Of a DNA stretch of 5,194 nucleotides, positions 1 to 5,194 are shown piece after piece. The notes under the pieces were generated by a model. It saw nothing but the letters and a program-made list of their open reading frames with translations, did no database searches and was not told the origin of the DNA. The DNA is from an uncultured Bacteroidales bacterium (GTDB taxonomy: Bacteria > Bacteroidota > Bacteroidia > Bacteroidales > P3): the NCBI GenBank assembly GCA_937906975.1, contig CALCUN010000004.1, positions 1-5,194 on the forward strand, read 5' to 3'. The position numbers and the translations under genes were made by a program. The number at the start of each line of letters is the position of its first letter. Positions within the stretch are counted from its first letter, which is position 1.

Positions 1-788
1 GCAACCTCCGCTTTAATATGTGGGTGTGAAACGTAGTTTTCTATTTTTATATCCTCGTAAGTGAAATCAAAAATGTCCTTTATCTCAGGATTAAGCACTA
101 ATTTAGGTAATTCGTATGGCGTTCTGCTAAGTTGAAGTCTTGCTTGGTCAAGGTGATTTGAATAAAGGTGAGCATCTCCCAAAGTATGGATAAATTCTCC
201 TGGCTCTAAACCACACACTTGTGCAATCATCGCTGTAAGCAATGCGTAAGATGCTATATTAAATGGCACACCTAAAAACACATCTGCGCTTCTTTGATAA
301 AGCTGACAAGATAATTTACCATTCGCAACATAGAATTGAAAAACTATATGACAAGGAGGTAACGCCATTTGCTCAACTTCTCCCACATTCCACGCACTAA
401 CAAGCATTCTTCTGCTATCTGGTGTGTTTTTTATTTGATGAATAAGTTGCGAAATTTGATCTGTGATTTTTCCATCTGCACCTTGCCACGCTCTCCATTG
501 TTTTCCGTAAACCGGACCCAAGTCTCCGTTTTCGTCAGCCCACTCGTCCCAAATTGTTACTTTGTTATCGTGAAGGTATTTTATGTTTGTATCGCCTTTT
601 AAGAACCAAAGCAATTCATAAAATATGGAACGCGTATGAAGTTTCTTTGTTGTAAGAAGAGGAAATCCCTTTTGCAAATCAAATCTCATTTGATAACCAA
701 AAACAGATCTCGTACCCGTTCCTGTCCTATCGGTTTTTTCGTTTCCGTTTTCTAAGATATGGGAAAGTAAATCTAAATATTGTTTCAT
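1..788 (-). CDS. thyA: Thymidylate synthase ThyA, nearly complete, 3' end cut by window edge
   Basis: Converts dUMP to dTMP in the cytoplasm, using methylene-tetrahydrofolate as carbon donor and reductant. My translation of the complement starts [20 protein letters not shown] and follows the E. coli protein with no net length change. The catalytic cysteine lies in PPCH and is residue 146, as in E. coli. R21 ([10 protein letters not shown]), R126-R127 (DSRRM), R166, D169, N177 ([10 protein letters not shown]) and H207/Y209 (HLYSNH) also fall at the E. coli numbers. The last visible residues are HPHIKAEVA, the family's C-terminal end, so only about one or two residues and the stop lie beyond position 1. 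The start at 788 has GGAGG seven bases upstream and gives the expected N-terminus. It is the third gene of the rnr-purD-thyA run, two bases after the purD stop, so translational coupling is likely. thyA is often followed by folA, but what follows here is outside the window. Confidence 0.98.
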   Translation of the reverse strand, partial: MKQYLDLLSHILENGNEKTDRTGTGTRSVFGYQMRFDLQKGFPLLTTKKLHTRSIFYELLWFLKGDTNIKYLHDNKVTIWDEWADENGDLGPVYGKQWRAWQGADGKITDQISQLIHQIKNTPDSRRMLVSAWNVGEVEQMALPPCHIVFQFYVANGKLSCQLYQRSADVFLGVPFNIASYALLTAMIAQVCGLEPGEFIHTLGDAHLYSNHLDQARLQLSRTPYELPKLVLNPEIKDIFDFTYEDIKIENYVSHPHIKAEV

Positions 789-790
789 TT

Positions 791-2077
791 TTATGCCTCC
801 AAACTTAATAAATCCTTACCTATATCTCTTCTAAACGTCTTTCCTTCAAAATTTATCTTTTCAATATTTTCGTAACACTTGTTTAAGGCCTCTTGCATTG
901 TAGAGCCAAAGCAAGAAACCGCAATAACTCTTCCGCCCGATGTTAGGATTTGAGAACCTTCTCCCGCTTTTGTTCCTGCATGGAATAGATTACAATCAAC
1001 AACTTGATCAAATCCACTCATTAATTTACCTTTTTCATAATCTTCTGGATAGCCTTTTGAAACCAAGAACACAGTTGTACAAACTTTTTCTGAAACTTTA
1101 AGTTCGTATTCGTTCAATCTGCCTTGTGCTACAAGTTCAAAAGCCTCTACTATATCAGATTCTATTCTTGGAAACACGCTTTCTGTTTCAGGGTCTCCCA
1201 TTCTTACGTTGTATTCTATAACGTATGGGTCTCCCTCTACGCTCATAAGTCCAATAAATATGAATCCTTTATATTCTATCTTATCTTTTTGTAAGCCTTC
1301 TATGGTTGGCTTTATAATTCTTTGCTCTACCTTATCTAAAAACTCTTTTGTAGCAAAGTTTACAGGAGAAATACTTCCCATTCCGCCAGTATTCAATCCT
1401 GTATCGCCCTCTCCTATTCTCTTATAGTCTTTTGCTTCTGGTAAAATAGAGTAATTTTTTCCGTCTGTTAAGATAAAAACGCTACATTCTATACCTTTTA
1501 AGAACTCTTCTATTACTACTTTTTCTGATGCTTTGCCAAATTTTGCATTAGCAAGCATTTCTCTCAATTCTATTTCGGCTTCTTCTAAGGTTTGGCTTAT
1601 TACAACTCCTTTTCCTGCTGCTAATCCATCTGCTTTTAAGACGTATGGTGCTGAAAGCGTTTTTAAGAAATCTATTGCTTGGTCTAATTCATCTTTTCCA
1701 AAGGATTTGTATCTTGCAGTAGGGATATTATGTCTTATCATAAAGTCTTTTGCAAAATCCTTGCTTGATTCCAAAGCTGCGCCCTTTTGTTTTGGTCCAA
1801 TAACCATTAGGTTTCTTGTTCTCTCATCTTCATATAAACAATCTGCAACGCCATCTGCCAAAGGTTGTTCGTTACCTACAACAAGCATATCCACATTATT
1901 TTCTATTATGTATTGCTTTATTGCCTCATTGTCCGAAGATATATTTACACATTTTGCAATTTTACTAATTCCAACATTACCTGGTGAAACAATTAATTCA
2001 CTTGTCTTTTTGCTTTCTGCGATTTTTTTTGCTATTGCGTGTTCTCTTGCTCCTGAACCTAATAATAGTATTTTCAT
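791..2077 (-). CDS. purD: Phosphoribosylamine--glycine ligase (GAR synthetase) PurD
   Basis: Joins 5-phosphoribosylamine to glycine with ATP, giving glycinamide ribonucleotide, the second step of de novo purine synthesis; cytoplasmic ATP-grasp enzyme. The 428 residues match the usual length of about 420-430. Visible in order: the N-terminal nucleotide-fold loop GSGAREHA (7-14) and PGN (32-34); the ATP-grasp lysine and glycine loop [11 protein letters not shown] (148-158); [11 protein letters not shown] (224-234); the metal/ATP site [11 protein letters not shown] (288-298), matching the GARS signature R-x-G-D-P-E; and the C-terminal domain with HAGT (366-369), TSGGRV (379-384) and FRRDIG (415-420). 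The start at 2077 is chosen because [14 protein letters not shown] begins directly at the first beta strand, as in homologues. It follows the rnr stop by 11 A-rich bases with no clear Shine-Dalgarno and ends two bases before thyA, so it is probably cotranscribed with both. No purine riboswitch or other purine-specific control is visible before it. Confidence 0.98.
   Translation of the reverse strand: MKILLLGSGAREHAIAKKIAESKKTSELIVSPGNVGISKIAKCVNISSDNEAIKQYIIENNVDMLVVGNEQPLADGVADCLYEDERTRNLMVIGPKQKGAALESSKDFAKDFMIRHNIPTARYKSFGKDELDQAIDFLKTLSAPYVLKADGLAAGKGVVISQTLEEAEIELREMLANAKFGKASEKVVIEEFLKGIECSVFILTDGKNYSILPEAKDYKRIGEGDTGLNTGGMGSISPVNFATKEFLDKVEQRIIKPTIEGLQKDKIEYKGFIFIGLMSVEGDPYVIEYNVRMGDPETESVFPRIESDIVEAFELVAQGRLNEYELKVSEKVCTTVFLVSKGYPEDYEKGKLMSGFDQVVDCNLFHAGTKAGEGSQILTSGGRVIAVSCFGSTMQEALNKCYENIEKINFEGKTFRRDIGKDLLSLEA
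796..800 (-). promoter_or_regulatory. Shine-Dalgarno sequence of thyA inside the end of purD
   Basis: The complement reads GGAGGCATAAAAATG. A perfect GGAGG lies seven bases before the thyA ATG and overlaps the last purD codons (Leu-Glu-Ala-stop). The bases just before the ATG are A-rich, the other initiation signal typical of Bacteroidota. Because the GGAGG is also explained by the codons for Glu-Ala, its use by ribosomes is an inference. The purD and valS starts in this window show no such motif. Confidence 0.6.
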
Positions 2078-2088
2078 ATCTTTAATTT

Positions 2089-4236
2089 TTATTTTTCTTT
2101 TACGATAGAGAAATCCATTTGCTTTTTCATCATATTTACTTTCTCTATTTTAATTTTTATTTTCATTCCTAACTGATACACCTTTCCTGTATCCTTTCCT
2201 ACATAACGGAAGTTATCTTCATCTAAGGCGTAAAAGTCATCATTTATTGTCTTTATAGGCACTAATCCTTCACATTTGCTTTCGTCCAACAGCACATAAA
2301 TTCCCCATTTACTTACTCCCGAAATCACTCCTTCAAAAACCTTTCCTACTTTGTCTGAAAGAAATTCTGCTTGCTTGTATTTCACACTCATTCTTTCAGC
2401 TTCGGCTGCTTTTTTCTCCATATTAGAACAATGTTCACACCTTTGCTCAAAGACTTCTTTATTAACGCTTGGTTTGTCTTCAAGATACAATTCTAAAAGT
2501 CTATGAACCATCAAATCGGGATAGCGTCTAATTGGTGAGGTAAAGTGAGTATAATATGGAAATCCTAAGCCATAGTGTCCTATGTTATCGGTTGTGTAAA
2601 GAGCTTTACTCATTGTACGAAGTGCAATCATGCTAATCATTGTCTGTTCGCCTTTTCCATTTATTTTTTCAAAAAGATTATTAAAACTCTTTGCTAATGA
2701 AGAACGTGTTTTGTCGTTCAAAGAATATCCAAACTTGCCAATCAATTCTTTAAACACGTTTAATTTTTCTTGATTTGGCTCATCGTGAACTCTATATACG
2801 AAGGTTTTGGCTTTATTCTTTTGCTTTTGTTTTCCAATAAGCTCTGCAACTTTCTTGTTTGCCAAAAGCATAAACTCTTCTATTAACCAATTGGCTTCTT
2901 TCGATTCTTTTACATACACTCCTATTGGTTTTGCCTTCTCATCTAAGTGAAATTTGACTTCTTGACTTTCAAAATTTATTGCTCCTGTCTTAAACCTTTT
3001 CTTACGCATTATTTCCGCCAAATCCCACAAAGGAAGAATATACTCGCTATACTCTCCGCCTTTTTCTTCTATTACTTTTTGAGCTTCTTGGTAAGTAAAA
3101 CGTCTGTTTGACTCAATTATAGTTTTACCAATCCATTGATTGACAATCTCTGCCTTTGGCGTCATTTCAAAAACGGCTGAAAAGCAAAATTTTTCCTCGC
3201 CTTGACGTAGCGAACAAACACCATTGCATAATTTTTCTGGTAGCATTGGAATTGTTCTATCTACTAAATAAACCGAAGTTCCGCGTTCAAAGGCTTGTTT
3301 GTCTATTTCTCCGCCTTGTTTTACATAGTAACTTACATCTGCAATATGTACTCCTACTTCGTAATTGCCATTTGGCAAATATTCTAACGACAATGCGTCA
3401 TCAAAATCCTTTGCATCATCAGGGTCTATCGTAAAGGTAATTCTATCTCTAAAGTCTTTCCTATTTTTTATCTCCGATTGCGGAAGTTGAACAGGGATTT
3501 CCGATGCTTCTTTCTCTACTTCGGCAGGGAAAAACAAAGGAAAGTCAAATTCCGACAAGATTGACTGCATTTCAACGTCATTATTGCCAGGTTTTCCTAA
3601 CACTTTAACAACTTTTCCAAAAGGATTATTGGCACTATCTGGCCATTCTGTAATTTCTGCCAATACTTTATCTCCATTTTTTGCGTTTGCCACACAATCC
3701 ATTGGTATAAAAATATCAACAGGCATATAAGAAGAGTCGGGAACCACAAAGGCATATCGTGGGTGCATTTCAATAATTCCCACAAACGAGGTTTTGGCTC
3801 TTTCGATTATTTCTATAATTTGTCCTTCACGCTTGCGATTTTTTCTCTGAGGAAAAAGGTAAACCTTGACCTTATCTCCATGAAGAGCATGATTAGTATT
3901 ATTATGAGAAATGTATATATCCTCTCCCTCTTCTACAAGAACGTATGCTTTACCTGTTTGTTTCATATCAACAATACCCACAACGTAGTGTTTAGGTAAT
4001 ACATTGCTTGTAATATATACGGGATTTAGTTTATATTTTCCTTGTTTTTCTTCCGAAATTATATCTTCTTCTGACATTGCTTTCAAATAATTTTGCACCA
4101 TTTGTTTGCTTGCTTTATCAGAGAAACCAAGTCGAGAGGATATTTGTTTATAATTGAAAAGAGAATTTGGATTTAAAGCAAATATTTTAAGTATAGAAGT
4201 CTTAAACTCAGAGTTTTTTTCTTTTTTTTCTGCCAT
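2089..4236 (-). CDS. rnr: Ribonuclease R (RNB-family 3'-5' exoribonuclease)
   Basis: Processive 3'-5' hydrolytic exoribonuclease that degrades structured RNA (mRNA, rRNA fragments, trans-translation targets) to 5'-mononucleotides. The 715 residues hold: an N-terminal winged-helix domain (about 12-70); two cold-shock/OB RNA-binding domains (about 83-145 and 150-215); the RNB catalytic domain (about 258-585); and a C-terminal S1 domain (about 630-712, GVISGVSKWGIYV). The metal-binding aspartates sit in IDPDDAKDFDDA as D271, D277, D279 and D280, matching the catalytic set of E. coli RNase II/R. The RNB family signature runs from H554 to H578, with FTSPIRRYPDLMVH as its core. The presence of the winged helix argues for RNase R rather than RNase II. 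The protein ends at the S1 domain and lacks the long lysine-rich tail of the E. coli enzyme. The ATG at 4236 is the only in-frame ATG before an upstream stop at 4300-4302. The first codons contain A8 and A7 runs (see repeat entry). First gene of the rnr-purD-thyA run. Confidence 0.97.
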   Translation of the reverse strand: MAEKKEKNSEFKTSILKIFALNPNSLFNYKQISSRLGFSDKASKQMVQNYLKAMSEEDIISEEKQGKYKLNPVYITSNVLPKHYVVGIVDMKQTGKAYVLVEEGEDIYISHNNTNHALHGDKVKVYLFPQRKNRKREGQIIEIIERAKTSFVGIIEMHPRYAFVVPDSSYMPVDIFIPMDCVANAKNGDKVLAEITEWPDSANNPFGKVVKVLGKPGNNDVEMQSILSEFDFPLFFPAEVEKEASEIPVQLPQSEIKNRKDFRDRITFTIDPDDAKDFDDALSLEYLPNGNYEVGVHIADVSYYVKQGGEIDKQAFERGTSVYLVDRTIPMLPEKLCNGVCSLRQGEEKFCFSAVFEMTPKAEIVNQWIGKTIIESNRRFTYQEAQKVIEEKGGEYSEYILPLWDLAEIMRKKRFKTGAINFESQEVKFHLDEKAKPIGVYVKESKEANWLIEEFMLLANKKVAELIGKQKQKNKAKTFVYRVHDEPNQEKLNVFKELIGKFGYSLNDKTRSSLAKSFNNLFEKINGKGEQTMISMIALRTMSKALYTTDNIGHYGLGFPYYTHFTSPIRRYPDLMVHRLLELYLEDKPSVNKEVFEQRCEHCSNMEKKAAEAERMSVKYKQAEFLSDKVGKVFEGVISGVSKWGIYVLLDESKCEGLVPIKTINDDFYALDEDNFRYVGKDTGKVYQLGMKIKIKIEKVNMMKKQMDFSIVKEK
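4214..4229 (-). repeat. A8-G-A7 homopolymer tract in codons 3-8 of rnr
   Basis: On the coding strand the start of rnr reads ATGGCAG, eight A, G, seven A, then CTCTGAG. The codons are GAA AAA AAA GAA AAA AAC, encoding Glu-Lys-Lys-Glu-Lys-Asn. The second run contains A_AAA_AAC in the zero frame, the canonical form of a -1 slippery heptamer. After a -1 shift the next codons are CTC and TGA, so translation would stop immediately. The tract is seen directly; any slippage by polymerase or ribosome is inference. Confidence 0.9.
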
Positions 4237-4256
4237 AACATTAGTATTTTCCTTTG

Positions 4257-4264
4257 CAAATATA
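4257..4264 (-). promoter_or_regulatory. Candidate Bacteroidota -7 box for the rnr-purD-thyA operon
   Basis: The complement reads TATATTTG, an exact match to the Bacteroidota primary sigma consensus TAnnTTTG. It lies 20 bases before the rnr ATG, which would give a very short leader of roughly 13 bases. No TTG/TTTG -33 element is seen at the expected 19-21 base spacing; that region overlaps the first copy of the 21-base repeat array. It is the only match on this strand in the intergenic region, but in such AT-rich DNA one chance match is possible. Confidence 0.5.
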
Positions 4265-4277
4265 ACAATAATTTTGA

Positions 4278-4376
4278 ATAGGAAAATTATTCCTAAGGTT
4301 TAAAAAATTATTTCTTTGATTTAAAAAATTATTTCTTAGACTTAGAAAAAGATTTCTTAGACTTATTTTCTTAAGA
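4278..4376. repeat. Tandem 21-base repeat array between the rnr and valS promoters
   Basis: Copies start at 4278, 4299, 4320 and 4341, each exactly 21 bases, followed by a shortened copy at 4362-4376. Copies 4299-4319 (TTTAAAAAATTATTTCTTTGA without its last base is the core) and 4320-4340 differ at one position. The 4278 copy is more diverged (GGAAAATTATTCC core), and the 4341 copy has lost the middle TTA. Each full copy has an A4-A6 tract followed by a small dyad (GGAA/TTCC, AAAT/ATTT or AGAAA/TTTCT) centred near 4287, 4309, 4330 and 4350. The array fills most of the space between the two candidate promoters. Its function is unknown; phased A-tracts would be expected to bend DNA, and repeated dyads could bind a protein. 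It is not CRISPR: there are no spacers. Confidence 0.85.
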
Positions 4377-4384
4377 TTTTTTGT

Positions 4385-4392
4385 TATCTTTG
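4385..4392 (+). promoter_or_regulatory. Candidate Bacteroidota -7 box for valS
   Basis: TATCTTTG matches TAnnTTTG exactly and lies 32 bases before the valS ATG. This puts transcription start near 4398-4400, with a leader of about 25 bases. A -33 TTG is not evident; the expected position (about 4362) falls on CTTA in the last, partial repeat copy. A second match, TAATTTTG at 4269-4276, lies before the array and is a less likely alternative because it would place the whole array in the leader. Confidence 0.55.
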
Positions 4393-4424
4393 CCAGTTGA
4401 TTTTTCATTAAAATATTATCGTAT

Positions 4425-5194
4425 ATGTCAGAAATAGCAAGCAAATATAATCCAGCGAATGTCGAAGATAAATGGTATTCTGCTTGGTTAGAAAACAAAT
4501 GTTTTAGTTCTAAACCAGATAATCGTAAAGCTTTTACAATCGTTATTCCACCTCCTAATGTTACAGGCGTACTTCACATGGGCCACATGTTGAATAATAC
4601 TATTCAAGACGTACTTGTACGCCGTGCGAGAATGAAAGGATTTAACGCTTGTTGGGTTCCAGGAACAGACCACGCATCTATTGCTACCGAAGCAAAGGTT
4701 GTGGCAAAATTAAAAGAAGAAGGAATTGATAAAAAGGACCTTAGTAGAGATGAGTTTTTATCTCACGCTTGGAAATGGAAAGAAAAACATGGGGGAATAA
4801 TACTTGAACAATTGAAAAAACTTGGTGCTTCTTGCGATTGGGACAGAACTCGTTTTACAATGGAAGAAGCTCTTTATGAATCTGTAATTGACGTTTTTGT
4901 TGATTTATATAAAAAAGGTCTTATCTACAGAGGAGTTCGTATGGTAAACTGGGATCCTGTTGCTCTTACGGCTTTGAGTGATGAAGAAGTAATTTTCAAA
5001 GAACAAAACTCTAAACTTTATTACTTAAAATATAGAATTGAAAATTCAGAAGAATACTTAATTGTTGCAACTACACGTCCTGAAACAATATTAGGCGATA
5101 CAGCTGTTTGCGTTCACCCAGAAGATGAAAGATATTCTCACTTAAAAGGAAAGAATGTTATCATTCCTATTGTTGGAAGAAGCATTCCTATTAT
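4425..5194 (+). CDS. valS: Valyl-tRNA synthetase ValS, N-terminal part, 3' end cut by window edge
   Basis: Class Ia aminoacyl-tRNA synthetase that charges tRNA-Val with valine in the cytoplasm and hydrolyses mischarged Thr-tRNA-Val in an editing domain. The 256 visible codons are under a third of the usual 870-950 residues. The N-terminal Rossmann half is seen, with [14 protein letters not shown] (42-55) carrying the HIGH-type ATP motif as HMGH (51-54), then [11 protein letters not shown] (80-90), CDWDR (137-141) and VNWDP (174-178). The start of the editing insertion follows, with [14 protein letters not shown] (215-228). The PNVTG-LH-GH form and the GTDHA segment distinguish it from IleRS and LeuRS. 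KMSKS, the anticodon domain and the coiled coil lie beyond the window. The ATG at 4425 is the first possible in-frame start after a stop at 4398-4400. The leader is AT-rich with no Shine-Dalgarno. It is divergent from rnr, and nothing resembling a T-box leader is present. Confidence 0.98.
   Translation, partial: MSEIASKYNPANVEDKWYSAWLENKCFSSKPDNRKAFTIVIPPPNVTGVLHMGHMLNNTIQDVLVRRARMKGFNACWVPGTDHASIATEAKVVAKLKEEGIDKKDLSRDEFLSHAWKWKEKHGGIILEQLKKLGASCDWDRTRFTMEEALYESVIDVFVDLYKKGLIYRGVRMVNWDPVALTALSDEEVIFKEQNSKLYYLKYRIENSEEYLIVATTRPETILGDTAVCVHPEDERYSHLKGKNVIIPIVGRSIPI

Noticed and set aside
353..602. Plus-strand AAGGAGGT followed nine bases later by a TTG start and a 77-codon frame, opposite thyA.
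   Set aside because: The AAGGAGGT is the complement of the conserved Pro-Pro-Cys codons of the thyA active site, so it is explained by the protein. The frame is short, antisense and resembles nothing I know.
1533..2108. A 191-codon open frame on the plus strand, opposite purD, with a hydrophobic translation.
   Set aside because: It lies wholly antisense to the well-conserved purD gene, has no family resemblance and no ribosome site that I can see. Its serine/leucine/phenylalanine-rich content is what the reverse of Lys/Glu-rich AT-biased codons gives.
4269..4276. TAATTTTG on the plus strand as the main valS promoter.
   Set aside because: It would give a leader of about 140 bases containing the whole repeat array, while an equally good box lies at 4385-4392 at normal distance from the ATG.
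4278..4376. A CRISPR-like array.
   Set aside because: Copies are directly adjacent with no spacers, the unit is 21 bases and AT-only in character, and no cas genes are in the window.
4341..4381. A rho-independent terminator suggested by TTTCTTAG repeats and the T run at 4376-4382.
   Set aside because: The only hairpin (AGAAA/TTTCT) has five AT-rich pairs and no GC stem. The genes on both sides are transcribed away from this region, so no terminator is needed.
4237..4424. A T-box or other amino-acid-responsive leader before valS.
   Set aside because: The likely leader is only about 25 bases, there is no T-box core sequence or terminator hairpin, and T-boxes are a Firmicutes-type control not expected in Bacteroidota.

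Overview
The window looks like ordinary housekeeping chromosome from an AT-rich member of the Bacteroidota, most likely the order Bacteroidales. Three things support this. The start of ValRS carries the [14 protein letters not shown] and [15 protein letters not shown] wording that I associate with Bacteroidales ValRS. The only recognisable promoter-like words have the Bacteroidota form TAnnTTTG rather than TATAAT. Two of the gene starts (purD, valS) have an AT-rich leader without a Shine-Dalgarno sequence, as is usual in that phylum. The assignment is from memory of these families, not from a search.

Layout: positions 1-4236 hold three genes on the minus strand, read in the order rnr (RNase R, 2089-4236), purD (GAR synthetase, 791-2077) and thyA (thymidylate synthase, 788 down to the left edge, lacking only its last residue or so and the stop). 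The gaps are 11 and 2 bases, so they almost certainly form one operon that may continue past the left edge. Positions 4237-4424 are a 188-base divergent intergenic region. Positions 4425-5194 hold the first 256 codons of valS (valyl-tRNA synthetase) on the plus strand, running off the right edge.

The genes tie together loosely around nucleotides and translation. RNase R degrades structured RNA to mononucleotides, PurD makes GAR in purine synthesis, ThyA makes dTMP, and the divergent valS charges tRNA-Val. All catalytic residues checked are present, and none of the four genes looks broken or foreign.

The least ordinary parts are non-coding or at gene starts. Between the rnr and valS promoters lies a tandem array with a 21-base period (about 4.7 copies, A-tract in each, exactly two helical turns). 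The first codons of rnr contain an A8-G-A7 tract with a canonical A_AAA_AAC slippery heptamer, after which a -1 slip would stop at once. I found no evidence of a new multi-gene system, mobile element, CRISPR array or RNA gene.
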